Shown here: positions 25,217 to 34,416 of the stretch, in pieces
Layout of the letters: each line of letters starts with the position of its first letter
Numbering within the stretch: position 1 is the stretch's first letter
Source of the DNA: Sphingobium sp. JS3065
GTDB taxonomy: Bacteria; Pseudomonadota; Alphaproteobacteria; Sphingomonadales; Sphingomonadaceae
Assembly: GCF_026427355.1 (NCBI RefSeq)
Contig: NZ_CP102666.1
Coordinates: forward strand, 243,738-307,737
Direction of reading: 5' to 3'
Length of the DNA: 64,000 nt
The notes under the pieces: generated by a model
Told to the model about the DNA's origin: nothing
Seen by the model: the letters and a program-made list of their open reading frames with translations, nothing else
Database searches by the model: none
Program-made: the position numbers and the translations under genes

Positions 25217-25897
25217 GGAAAGGCAATCCATTGCCCGCGTTGTTGCGGGCGTTCTTCCAGGAGTGGCTGGCCGAGCAGCGCAGCGCGTCAATCCACACGA
25301 TCCGCTCTTATCGCGACACCTGGCGGCTGCTGCTTCGGTTCGTCGCGGAGCGAAAAGGCTGCGGGGTCGCGCGGCTGACGCTCACCGACGTCTCGGCCGG
25401 CGAGGTGCGCGCGTTCCTTCATCATACCGAGCATGGCCGCAAGACCACGATCGGCACGCGGAACTGCCGACTGGCCGCCATCCGCAGCTTCTTCAGCTTC
25501 GTGGCGGACAAGAATCCGGAATACATCGCGCAGTGCTCAGAGGTCCTGGCTGTTCCGTTGAAGCGGGAGCCCACCTCCGCGCCGTGCTACCTCGAGCCCG
25601 AGGAGGTCGAGGCCATCCTCGCCCAGCCCAACCGATCGACACTCGAAGGGCTGCGCGACCATGTACTGCTCTCGTTCCTCTATAACAGTGGCGCGCGAAT
25701 CCAAGAGGCGCTTGACCTCTGTCCCGAAGCAATCCGGTTCGATGCACCGAACTTCGTGCGTCTTTACGGCAAGGGGCGCAAGGAACGCATCTGCCCGCTC
25801 TGGCCAGAAACCGTGGCATTGCTCAGGAAGCTACTGGAGCGACAGCCGCGTGCGCCCGATGAGCGGATCTTCGTCAATCGATACGGTGAACCGCTAG
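25213..25897 (+). pseudogene. ritC: RIT tyrosine recombinase C, 5' part
   Basis: The first 228 codons of the third recombinase, starting at an ATG that overlaps ritB by four bases. It contains the core-binding domain (SASIHTIRSYRDTWRLLLRF), the first catalytic Arg (LYNSGARIQEALDL) and the Lys (LYGKGRKERICPLW). It ends at FVNRYGEPL where the IS1380 element begins. The 685 bases here plus 320 bases at 27548-27867 make 335 whole codons, which proves the join. Confidence 0.9.
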
Positions 25898-27542
25898 CCT
25901 CTCTTATTCACGACGCTCGGTTTCGGGCCCGCTCTGGGCATTTGCTGCGGCTGGCTGTATTGCGCGGACGACCGGCATCGCTGGCGTTTGTTTCACCGCA
26001 TTCGGATTGATGGGCTTTTCGGGTTGAAGGGCTGGGCTCGGAGTTCTGCGGCGCTGCCGCATGGGCTACGTCGGCGCAGGCTTCAGCCGGAGAACGAGGG
26101 CGCGGAACAGGTCGGCATCCGGACAGGCGGAAGCGAAGGCAATGCGGATGCGGCTAGCACTTTCTACGACGCGCGCAGCGACCTTGAGCAGCCGCAGGCG
26201 CAAGGTGGTAAACTCCGCGCTTGCCAGAGCAGCGGTCCTGGGCATCGCCTGCTGGATGCGCCATAGCAGCCAGTATGCGGCAGTGTGCAGTATCAGGCGC
26301 ATCTGATTGGCATTGGCCGAGCGGCACGAGGTTCGGTCGCTGGCGAGCTGGGACTTGTGGCGCTTGATCAGGTTCTCGGCCTGACCACGCGCGCAGTAGA
26401 GCGTGTCGTAGATGTGCTCGGCCGATCCTGTTGCCAACGAGGTGACGACATAGCGGATGTCCATGCCCAGCGTGCTGGCCTCGATCCGTGCAACGACGCG
26501 ACGCTGGCACTTCCAGGTCTTTGCCCCATAGCGGGTCTCGGCATAGTTGCGCAGGACGGGACACTGACGCTGGGCGCGCTTGACCGCGCAGGCATCGGCG
26601 ACCGCAACAATGGCGGGATCGGCGCGCAGCGCTGAATTGGTGGGCAGGCCGAACACGTAATCGACGCGGGCCGCATCGCAGTAGGCCATGACCTCGGGTC
26701 GACCATAGTGCCCGTCGCCGCGGATAGTGATGTGGGTATCGGGCCAATTACGGCGCAGGTGACGCACCAGGCGTCGGATGTGCCCCGCCGCCTCCTTTCC
26801 AGAAGGCGTCTTGCCTGTGCGCAGCAGCATGGCCACCGGCCTGCCGGTCGCGGTGTCGTAGATATGGATCGGTAGGAAGCAGCGCTCCCCATGATGCCCG
26901 TTCCAGAACGAGAGCTGTTGATAGCCATGCACGACGTCGCACGTGTCGTCGATATCCAGCGTGACCGCTGTCGGAGGGGCGGGATAGCTGGCGCAGTAGA
27001 TGTCGATCATCGCGGCCATCATGCTGGCCAGTTCGCGCGTAGTCGGTGCATTTTCCCACCGGCTCATCGTCGGTTGGCTGGCCAGCCCCGCGCCCGATTC
27101 CGGCAGCTTGCCGAGCGCCAGGCGGAAGCCTGGATCGTCGCGCAGAGCATCGAGATCATCGGCATCCTCATAGCCGCACGCAATCGCGAACACACGGGCA
27201 CGCAGAATGTCATCCAGGCGATGGATCACCCGCGCTGGATCGCGCGGATCGGCAATACAAGCCGCCAGGCGCTGGCAAATCCCCATCGCGCGCTCGGCCT
27301 GTGCAAGCAGTAGAACACCGCCATCCGAGGTAAGCCGGCCACCGTCGAACGCAGCTGTGATTTTCTTGCGGCCGACTGCTGGGAATCCAAATGAGCTTGC
27401 GATATCATCGTTCATGGCGGGTGTGGCCCGTGGCATTTTCTGCCCTGCGGCAGGTTCGGCTTAGACACCCAGTTCCTAATTCAGATCAGAGGCTTACGCC
27501 ACTCCCGCCAACCCTTCAGGACACTTTTGGTGAATAAGGCGG
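25898..27542. mobile_element. IS1380-family insertion sequence inside ritC
   Basis: A 1,645-base element flanked by GCTAG on both sides (25893-25897 and 27543-27547), its target duplication. The ends share an imperfect inverted repeat ending in TTATTCAC. Its single gene is on the minus strand. Removing the element and one GCTAG restores the ritC frame exactly. Confidence 0.9.
26066..27436 (-). CDS. IS1380-family transposase
   Basis: A 456-residue DDE transposase of the IS4/IS1380 group. Visible core features: LTSDGGVLLLAQAERAMG near the start, the first Asp in AVTLDIDDTCDVVHGYQQ, the second in HITIRGDGHYGRPEVMAY, and the Tyr-Arg-Glu-type region in CARGQAENLIKRHKSQLASD. The C-terminal helices AYWLLWRIQQAM are typical. 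Length is right for the family and nothing is broken, so the element may still move. Confidence 0.93.
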   Translation of the reverse strand: MPRATPAMNDDIASSFGFPAVGRKKITAAFDGGRLTSDGGVLLLAQAERAMGICQRLAACIADPRDPARVIHRLDDILRARVFAIACGYEDADDLDALRDDPGFRLALGKLPESGAGLASQPTMSRWENAPTTRELASMMAAMIDIYCASYPAPPTAVTLDIDDTCDVVHGYQQLSFWNGHHGERCFLPIHIYDTATGRPVAMLLRTGKTPSGKEAAGHIRRLVRHLRRNWPDTHITIRGDGHYGRPEVMAYCDAARVDYVFGLPTNSALRADPAIVAVADACAVKRAQRQCPVLRNYAETRYGAKTWKCQRRVVARIEASTLGMDIRYVVTSLATGSAEHIYDTLYCARGQAENLIKRHKSQLASDRTSCRSANANQMRLILHTAAYWLLWRIQQAMPRTAALASAEFTTLRLRLLKVAARVVESASRIRIAFASACPDADLFRALVLRLKPAPT

Positions 27543-27547
27543 GCTAG

Positions 27548-27867
27548 GGGCGTCAGGGGTGCGGTTCAAGCTCAACGCCTACGTGGAACAAGCCGCGAAA
27601 TCGACGCTGACCCTCCAGTCAAAACACGTTACGCCTCACAGCTTCCGGCACGCGACCGCCGTCCACCTCGTTGCCGCCGGGGTCGATATCACCGTCATCC
27701 GCAGTTGGCTCGGGCACGTCAGTCTCGATACGACCAATCACTATGCTCAGGCCAATCTGGAGACCAAACGAAAGGCGCTGGAACAGGTTGGCGCCCCGGC
27801 GGCGAGCAACGTGCCACCTTCGTGGAAGCGAGATGCCAATCTGATGGGATGGCTCGACACCCTATAG
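27548..27867 (+). pseudogene. ritC: RIT tyrosine recombinase C, 3' part
   Basis: The remaining catalytic part of recombinase C: HSFRHATAVHLVAAGVDITV with His-x-x-Arg, then IRSWLGHVSLDTTNHYAQAN with the second His and the Tyr nucleophile. It ends at 27867. Because the Arg and Lys are left behind at 25213-25897, neither piece can be active alone. Confidence 0.9.
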
Positions 27868-27912
27868 AATAATGTGAAGGACGTGGCGAAATGTTCCGCA
27901 GCTTTGCAGGAC

Positions 27913-27951
27913 TACGCCGCGTTCCTCCGCATTACCGCTTCCTCGCGATAA
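27913..27951 (-). repeat. RIT terminal inverted repeat, right
   Basis: Mirror copy of the repeat at 22502-22540, 38 of 39 bases identical. The methylase-helicase frame runs through it to a stop at 27912. Confidence 0.9.
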
Positions 27952-27977
27952 GCGGTTTTATGGCGAGCTGCGCATAA

Positions 27978-30107
27978 GATGCCCCAGGCATCCGCATAGG
28001 CATCGTAGATGGCGATCTGATCTCTCGTCAGTTCGTGGCGCAGTATGTCATAGGCGACCCCGGCAAAGCTGAGCGCGCGCGCCGTGTAGAGGCCAAGAGC
28101 CTTCAGATCGCGGGCGACCAGTTCCATTGCGGCGATGCCGCCTTTGCGGATGCCCGAGATGAATTGTTCGCGATTGCTGAATGCCGTTTCCGGTCCCCAA
28201 AGCCCCAGCCGCACGGCATAAGCAAGATTATTGACGTCCGATGCGCCAGTAGCCGAAGCGTACAGCACCCGGGCGCCTGGCAACTGGTTCTGGAGCAGCA
28301 CGCCGCAGACGCCCTGCTGGGAGCCTTCCTTCTTGCCCATGGCGCCCTCGCCGCCGGCAACGCCGCCCATTTCATGGGCCTCGTCGAAGCCGATCACGCC
28401 TTCGAAATCCCCACCGGCCCACTCGACGAGTTGCTGAAGGCGGCTATGATCGCCGCGGGCAGAGCGTAACGTCGGATAAGTGACGAACAACACGCCCTGT
28501 TCGAGCGGGATCGCCTGATCGATCTTCCAGTTCGCCAGAGGCTGGACGTCAGCGGGGAGCCCGCCGAGCGCGGTCCAATCGCGGCGCGCGTCTTCCAGCA
28601 GCGCCTCATTCTTGGAAATCCAGATGTTCCGGCGGCGGCCTCGCAGCCAGTTGTCGAGTATGCAGGCCGCAATCTGCCGCCCCTTCCCCGCTCCGGTGCC
28701 GTCGCCCAGAAAATAGCCCTTGCGATAGGCATGGCCGTCCTCGGCCTCGTCAAGACCGACGCCTTCCTTGGCCGGCCTGAAACGGCCTGGCAGGAACTGC
28801 TCCCAGGCGTGGCCAGCATAGACCACCGTTTCGAGCTGCGCGGCCGATAGCATCCGCTCGGCAACCGTTCTCTCGGGCAGATGAGGTATGTAGGCGGGAA
28901 TGGGCGCCGCGATCGAGCCCATGGCGACAGATTCCACCAGTGCGGTCGGGTGCTCGCCAGCGGCATCGAGGACGATGCGGCTGGGACGATAGGGGAGATA
29001 GACGCCCACCTGATCGAGCAGTGCGGCCGGCGTGTCGAGCGGCGTGTAGTCGACCGGGAGCACGTTGTTACGAACAGGCCTGTGATCGGGCCGAGGCTGT
29101 GCGCGGCTGCTCTTGACGGCCCGGAACAGCGAAGGACTGGTCGAGCGCTTTGGAGCGGGCGCCGGAACCTCGTCAACCACGCCTCGCTCGTGGATCGTGA
29201 GGACCTCGATCAGGTCCCGGACGGATGCGCGCTGGATCGTCGCGGGAATGGCTCTTCCTGGAACCTTGTCGATAACGAACAGCCGAACCGCAATGGCAGT
29301 ACCGTGCTTGAGATAGCATTTCTCAAGACGCACCGAAGTGCGGACACTGACATCGCGCAGGGTCGTCTCGAAAAGATCCCGCATCCTGGCATTGGGGCCG
29401 AACCAGTCGGGCATGATGGCAACCAGCCGCCCGCCCGGCTGCAACCTCCCAAGCGCCGCCTGCAGGTGACGGACAGCCGCGTGGGCGTCAGCGCCGCGTC
29501 CCACTGACCGGGAAAAGGGCGGGTTCATGAGGATTAGGCTGGGACGCGGTGCATGCGAGAGGGTGGAATTGATCGTTGCGCCGTCATGACCGGTCACGAG
29601 GGCGTCCGGGAAGACATGGGCAAGCCGGGCGCGACGGGCAGGCGCATATTCGTTGAGGTGCAACGCGGTGAAATCACGGCAATGCGCAACGAGCAGGCCA
29701 TTGCCCGCGCTCGGCTCCAGAATGACATCCTCCTTCTGGACATTGGCCAGCAGGGTAAGAATCGCGGCGAGATCCACGGGGGTCGAAAATTGCTGCCATT
29801 CGATCTGCTCCTCGCTGCGGACAGTCTGGGTCGGCAGTCGGTCAAGCAAATCGCAGGCCTTGTGCACGTCAGCGAGCGAACATAGCGGATAGGGGCCAAA
29901 CTGGAGATGGTGAGCAAGCGCATGTTCGAGCATTTCAAAACTGTCGCGCTGGGTCCAGAGGCCCTCGGCATCCGTGCCGCCAAAGCCTTCCACCATGGCC
30001 TCGTTCAGATGAGCCCGGGTGATCGGGCGGGCGGCGCGCAAGCGGTCAATGAGAAGCGTGGCGACGCGACGTTCGGCCGCGCTCACCGTTTCAAAGAGAT
30101 CGGACAT
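27978..30107 (-). pseudogene. methylase-helicase (strawberry-notch / DarB-like), N-terminal half
   Basis: 710 codons. Residues about 130-300 form a DNA methylase domain (VILEPSAGNGLLVAH, then LILMNPPFSRSVGRG, motif IV). A helicase domain follows, with Walker A in YFLGDGTGAGKGRQIAA near 480 and Walker B in VIGFDEAHEMGG near 574. Then the RIT element cuts it at AYADAWGI. The frame reads 22 codons into the element. The ATG at 30107 has GGAG seven bases upstream. Proteins of this kind, such as phage P1 DarB, are thought to protect DNA against restriction. The split should inactivate it. Confidence 0.85.
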
Positions 30108-30154
30108 GGTGGGTCTCCAGGCTGGCTGCCCCATTGGCAGCATCACCTCCTCCA

Positions 30155-30170
30155 TCCCCCCTCCCCTTCC
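30155..30170 (-). promoter_or_regulatory. purine-rich leader tract (copy 12)
   Basis: Sixteen uninterrupted plus-strand pyrimidines, 48-63 bases before the methylase-helicase start. Confidence 0.4.
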
Positions 30171-30565
30171 AGTCCGGCGCCAGGCCGCTCCAAGGCATGA
30201 GCCGCCTGGCGGGATACTCACCCGAGGCGTCCAGTCCTGCTGCGCGATCCCTCGCAAAAGCCGATGCCTGCCCCGCGTCGGACGGGGGCGCTGACGCTCA
30301 GGTCGAGCGCATGACGTCGGAGGTCCAACCGCCCCCGAGCCCAATCGGCGTCGCGTATTGACGAGTCCGGATCGCGCGAAATCGTGGCGGCTCAGGCCAG
30401 CTGTGCGTTGCTGTCCGACGACATGCAGGACGGCTTCGTAAAGCGCGGATTGAAGGCCTTGCGCACCAGGGCTGCAGCTCTTGCGCATCGGGCAATATGT
30501 GGCGCCCCCCGCCGGTCGGAGATAGGCGCCTTATGGTACCCAAAGCTCGGCTTTAACCCTGCTCC
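30171..30565. other. no recognisable gene; edge of the accessory module
   Basis: About 400 bases between the methylase-helicase leader and the stop of the protease gene. No frame is supported on either strand. Gene content changes from plasmid-type to chromosome-type here, although one more plasmid-type gene lies at 32588. Confidence 0.4.
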
Positions 30566-32098
30566 CTAGCGCAGCCGGACTGGCACATAGCCTGGCGGCT
30601 GGCCCCGGCGCTGAACGCGCAGCAGAAGAGCGCCACGCGAAGCCCGCCTCGCCTCCTGGATCCGGCTTTCAAGGTCTCCAGCCGACAGGACAGGGTGATT
30701 GTTCACCGAGAGCACGATGTCGCCGCGCCGCAGCCCCTTGGTTGCCGCGTCGGAAGTCGAGTCGACGCTGGCAATCACAAGACCCAGGGTCTTTTCGCCC
30801 GTTCCCAATTGCCGCGCGATCCGCGGAGTCAGCGGCAGGACCGATATGCCCAGCGCCTCGCGCACCGCAGAGTCGGCCTGATCCTGCGATGGATTGCCAG
30901 GTCTATCCCTGCGCCCAGGCTCGAAGCTTTGGCCGCCAAGCTCCGTTTCCGTTGGCCGCAGGTCCAGCGTGACATGGACCGTCATGCGCTTGCCATCGCG
31001 GATCAGCGCCATGGCTACGCGTTTTCCAGGATCCTCGTTTGCAATGAGGTAGGACAAGGACTGCTCCGCCCTGACCTCCTTGCCCTCGACAGCAACAATG
31101 ACGTCGCCTGGCCGGACGCCTGCTTCGTCAGCGGCGCTGCCCGGCTCCACCGCCTGTACGAAGGCGCCTCTGCGACGTGAAATGCCCAGCGCATCGGCGA
31201 GGTCGTCCGCCACGGGCTGTATGCGCACGCCCAGATAGCCGCGGTCGATCGATTGACCGCTCTTGAGCTTTTCGACGATGGGCGCAGCGATTTCAGCCGG
31301 AATGGCGAAGCCGATACCCACGCTCCCGCCATTAGGGGAGTAGATGGCGTTGTTGATGCCGATGACCTGGCCGTGCATGTCGAACATCGGCCCACCCGAA
31401 TTGCCGCGGTTGATCGCGGCATCGGTCTGGATATAGCGATCATAGGCGGTCCCCATGCCCGTATGGCGGTAGACTGCCGATATGATTCCCGATGTCACCG
31501 TACCGCCAAGGCCGAACGGGTTGCCAATGGCGATGATCCTGTCGCCCACGCGCGCAGCGCGGGAATCGCCGAACTTGACGAACGGCAGCGGCGCGCGCGC
31601 GTTGATCTTGAGAACGGCAAGATCCGAAGCGGCATCTTGGCCGACAAGCTTTGCGGGATATTCCGCCCCATCCGGCATTGTGACGGTGATGGATTTAATC
31701 TCGGCGTCTCCGCCGCCAGGCGAAATCACATGGTTGTTGGTCACCACATAGCCATCGGCCGATATGATGAAGCCCGAGCCGAGCGACTGTGCCTCGCGCG
31801 TTCTTGGGCCAAGGCCGCGGCCACCGAACAGGTCTTCGAAAGGTGTTCCGGCAAAGGGGTTGATGACCGGCGTCCGGACGCGCTGGCGGGTCGAGATGTT
31901 GACCACCGCGGGCGCGAGCCGTTCGGTCAGATCTGCAAAACCGGTGGCCGCCTGCGCGCTGCGGCCCTCAGGCGCCTGCGGGGCCGTTTCCTTCCGCGCG
32001 ACCTCAGCCTGTGACGCAGATCCCCCAGCGAGGAATATGGTGCTTGTTCCCAATAATGTAGCGGCTGCCAGAGTATAGATATGTCGCACGCGTTCCAC
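30566..32098 (-). CDS. degP: Do-family periplasmic serine protease/chaperone
   Basis: A 510-residue DegP/DegQ-type protease that degrades or refolds damaged envelope proteins. A signal peptide (TLAAATLLGTSTIFLAGGSA) leads into the trypsin-like domain with His in YVVTNNHVISPG, Asp in AASDLAVLKI and Ser in RGNSGGPMFDMHG. Two PDZ domains follow, near residues 285-370 (RGYLGVRIQPVADDLADALG) and 415-505 (GLVIASVDSTSDAATKGLRR). All catalytic residues are present. It stands alone between intergenic stretches. Confidence 0.94.
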   Translation of the reverse strand: MERVRHIYTLAAATLLGTSTIFLAGGSASQAEVARKETAPQAPEGRSAQAATGFADLTERLAPAVVNISTRQRVRTPVINPFAGTPFEDLFGGRGLGPRTREAQSLGSGFIISADGYVVTNNHVISPGGGDAEIKSITVTMPDGAEYPAKLVGQDAASDLAVLKINARAPLPFVKFGDSRAARVGDRIIAIGNPFGLGGTVTSGIISAVYRHTGMGTAYDRYIQTDAAINRGNSGGPMFDMHGQVIGINNAIYSPNGGSVGIGFAIPAEIAAPIVEKLKSGQSIDRGYLGVRIQPVADDLADALGISRRRGAFVQAVEPGSAADEAGVRPGDVIVAVEGKEVRAEQSLSYLIANEDPGKRVAMALIRDGKRMTVHVTLDLRPTETELGGQSFEPGRRDRPGNPSQDQADSAVREALGISVLPLTPRIARQLGTGEKTLGLVIASVDSTSDAATKGLRRGDIVLSVNNHPVLSAGDLESRIQEARRASRGALLLRVQRRGQPPGYVPVRLR

Positions 32099-32587
32099 CT
32101 TCCTTTCTTCAAATGGCCCATCTCCAACCCGTGCGCTGGGGTGATGGCCATAGACCAGGAGGCAGTTGACGCATTATGCTTGCCTCGCGGGTCAGTAACG
32201 GCGCGACGAGCCCATGGAGGCTCTCGGTCAGACGCCAGTTAATGAGGACGGGCGACCGCTGCTCCGCAGGCAATTCCATTGCCTCCGAAGCAGAGCCGAC
32301 GCTGACGCCGGATCGACTTCGACACCGGACTTGAGAGTTCGGCCTGTCGCGCGACTGTGCGAGGCGCCGTGAGGACAAGAAAGACCATGAAACAACCGGG
32401 TCGGGCGCCCTCCATCCTCGCATGATCGCTCGATATTATTGCGACAGGCTGAACGCAGCATGACTGTTACGTCGCCAGATCGACTCTGGCGCCATGCGAT
32501 TTCGCCCCCAAAGCATCCGATCCTGCTGCGCGATGCTCTGGGAGAAACCGACCCATGCCCCGCATCGAGCGAGGGGGATCGCGGGAC
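32099..32587. other. no recognisable gene
   Basis: A minus-strand frame here contains VLINWRLTESLHGLVAPLL, which looks slightly protein-like, but there is no family match and no ribosome site. The promoter of the protease gene must lie here. Confidence 0.35.
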
Positions 32588-33430
32588 TCAGGTCGAGCGC
32601 ATGGCTTCGAGCACTCCGGCCCAGTCCTTGCGACCGGTAGGCATCATGCGGGTGATGACAAGCCCGGGTCGTGCATAGCGCACAGCAGCACGCTCTGCGG
32701 CACGTCGCCCGGCCTCGTCGTCATCCATCGCCAGGATGAGGGTCGAAGGTGCTTCCGGGAGCAGAAGCTGGTCCGCTCGCCGTGCGCCAAGGCTCGCCCA
32801 GCACGGAATTTTCTGAAGAATCGTAAAGGCCAGGGCCGTCTCGAACCCTTCGGCAAGCGCCAGCACAGACGATACCGGACGATCCCCTGTCCAGGCGCCG
32901 CGCCCGGGGCGGCCGAGCATGACTTTCAGGCGGTAGTGACCGGTGCTGGGATCGAGCAGGATGCGCTGAACTGCGGTCAGCCGTCGTCCCTCGCGGACTG
33001 CCAGCAACAATGCCGGGTGATGGCTCGTCCAGGGTCTGGGCCGATAGGGGCAATGAGGGTGAAAACGCGCATCTCCCACAGGCACATCCAACCCCCTTCT
33101 GGCCAGATAGCGCTCGGCCAGAGTCCCGGCGATCGGGCCAGCCTCTGACCACAGGCGATCGGCAGCGCCCGGTACGGCGGCTGGCGCATCCCGATAGAAG
33201 AATCTCTGGCCGGTTGGTATCCGGCGCAGCTCGCGCAGCACATCCTCCCGGGAACAGCCGGCAAAGCAGGTGACCAGGATACCATGGTCGCCCTGGCGGA
33301 TGGACAGGCTGGGACGGCGATCGTCGTGGGCAGGGCATCGGCACATGGCACAGCGGCCGTGCCATACGCCTCCCAATGCACCCACAAGATCAATAGTCTC
33401 CTGGGAGGGTCTTTTCATTGTCAGCGCCAT
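32588..33430 (-). CDS. Toprim-domain primase-like protein (DUF7146)
   Basis: A 280-residue protein with a zinc-binding N-terminus like phage and plasmid primases (CRCPAHDDRRPSLSIRQGDH, CFAGCSREDVLRELRRI), a linking DUF7146 region, and a Toprim domain (LALAEGFETALAFTILQ with the Glu, then LILAMDDDEAGRRAAER with the Asp pair). It probably makes primers or acts at nucleic acid ends during plasmid entry. The ATG at 33430 has AGGAG eight bases upstream. It is the last plasmid-type gene before the chromosomal part and has a purine-rich leader directly before it. Confidence 0.85.
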   Translation of the reverse strand: MALTMKRPSQETIDLVGALGGVWHGRCAMCRCPAHDDRRPSLSIRQGDHGILVTCFAGCSREDVLRELRRIPTGQRFFYRDAPAAVPGAADRLWSEAGPIAGTLAERYLARRGLDVPVGDARFHPHCPYRPRPWTSHHPALLLAVREGRRLTAVQRILLDPSTGHYRLKVMLGRPGRGAWTGDRPVSSVLALAEGFETALAFTILQKIPCWASLGARRADQLLLPEAPSTLILAMDDDEAGRRAAERAAVRYARPGLVITRMMPTGRKDWAGVLEAMRST

Positions 33431-33435
33431 GCCCT

Positions 33436-33468
33436 GTCTCCTTCGCCCCCTTTCCCCACTCTCTCCTT
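33436..33468 (-). promoter_or_regulatory. purine-rich leader tract (copy 13)
   Basis: A 33-base plus-strand pyrimidine run with single G and A interruptions, beginning 6 bases before the start at 33430. Here the tract also supplies the ribosome site. Confidence 0.35.
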
Positions 33469-33797
33469 TGCTCACATGATGCCCCCGAGCATTTCAGCCA
33501 TTGATCCGAAATCCGTGGCATGCCGCATCGTGCCGCAGGAACCGAAAGCGAATGACGGCAATCTGTAACAATCGTTGAGCAAAGAAAATGGATTCCTATT
33601 GTAACTCCATCGTGATCTATACGAATGTTTGGATATCCATGATTATCATTTGCATTAGCTTGCTTCGAAGGTTAATCCGCCCCTGATGCCGCCGACTGCA
33701 GAGTAATATGATAGAACATTCCAATGGTCCTGGTTCCGAACAATATTAGTTGAGGCAGATCGAACAATAATAATCGAATTCTCAGCGGAGAACAGAT
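33469..33797. other. AT-rich intergenic region
   Basis: Clearly richer in A and T than the surroundings, especially 33590-33790, with short repeats of AATAAT and GAATT near the end. No frame is supported. It probably holds the promoter of the winged-helix gene; the composition suggests acquired DNA or a binding site for nucleoid proteins such as IHF. Confidence 0.4.
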
Positions 33798-34412
33798 TTG
33801 GCTATATCCGGAAAATATAAAAAGGAAGAAAAACCAATTGTTAAATCCGTCTCGTACGAAGATTTACATGCCCTGGAGGAGCAATTTAAGGCACTGGAAG
33901 CATCCATAGCAAGAATCCGCGGGATCCTGTCTGGTCCCGGTTCAAGCGATTCGACAAATTCGTCGCCGCCTCGCAACGGCAAGACCAGGCGCGCGGATGA
34001 GGCAGATGACGTAACGCTTACCGAGGATCAAGCCGATGTCCAGGGCGCGCTCGCCGCTTTGGGCAGGACGGCCAAAGCGAAAGATCGTGAGGATATGATC
34101 CGGCAGAAGCTTGTCGATTGCTTCGCGCTGGACGGCTGGGTCGCGGCGGGCGTTCTGCTTTGCCTGCTACGGCAGTCAGGGGAATATGTCACGCATAAGC
34201 AATTGGCGGATGCTGCCGGGACCATCTCCCCGAGCGCTGCTGTGATCAGGGTCTATGTCTGCAAATTGAGACAACAGCTGGCAGCAGGCGGCATCGAGGA
34301 CGGGGCCATAGAAACGGGACGCCGCAGCTATCGGCTGGTGCGCAGCGCCGCTTTCCGGATCATCAATACGCTCAACGGGCGGGAAAAGAATCCATCACTT
34401 CCTGAGCCCTGA
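33798..34412 (+). CDS. winged-helix (OmpR effector-type) DNA-binding protein, TTG start
   Basis: A 204-residue protein. The N-terminal half has a coiled-coil stretch (YEDLHALEEQFKALEASIAR) and a flexible linker; the C-terminal half is a winged helix like the OmpR effector domain (GEYVTHKQLADAAGTISPSA, VIRVYVCKLRQQLAAGG, TGRRSYRLV). There is no receiver domain, so it is not a normal response regulator. The TTG at 33798 is preceded by GGAG with seven bases between and no in-frame ATG follows in the coding part. It ends just before the convergent ihfB-like gene. Confidence 0.75.
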   Translation: MAISGKYKKEEKPIVKSVSYEDLHALEEQFKALEASIARIRGILSGPGSSDSTNSSPPRNGKTRRADEADDVTLTEDQADVQGALAALGRTAKAKDREDMIRQKLVDCFALDGWVAAGVLLCLLRQSGEYVTHKQLADAAGTISPSAAVIRVYVCKLRQQLAAGGIEDGAIETGRRSYRLVRSAAFRIINTLNGREKNPSLPEP

Positions 34413-34416
34413 AGCT

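Larger units (their letters stand above)
22496..27977. mobile_element. RIT element (three tyrosine recombinases), 5.5 kb with nested IS
   Basis: Recombinase-in-trio elements carry three overlapping genes for different tyrosine recombinases. All three are here on the plus strand, with four-base overlaps, and 39-bp inverted repeats near both ends. The boundaries are set by the disrupted host gene: removing 22496-27977 rejoins its codons in frame. Without the IS1380 insertion and its extra target copy the element would be about 3.8 kb, a usual size for the class. The right end carries about 20 bases more outside its repeat than the left. Confidence 0.85.
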
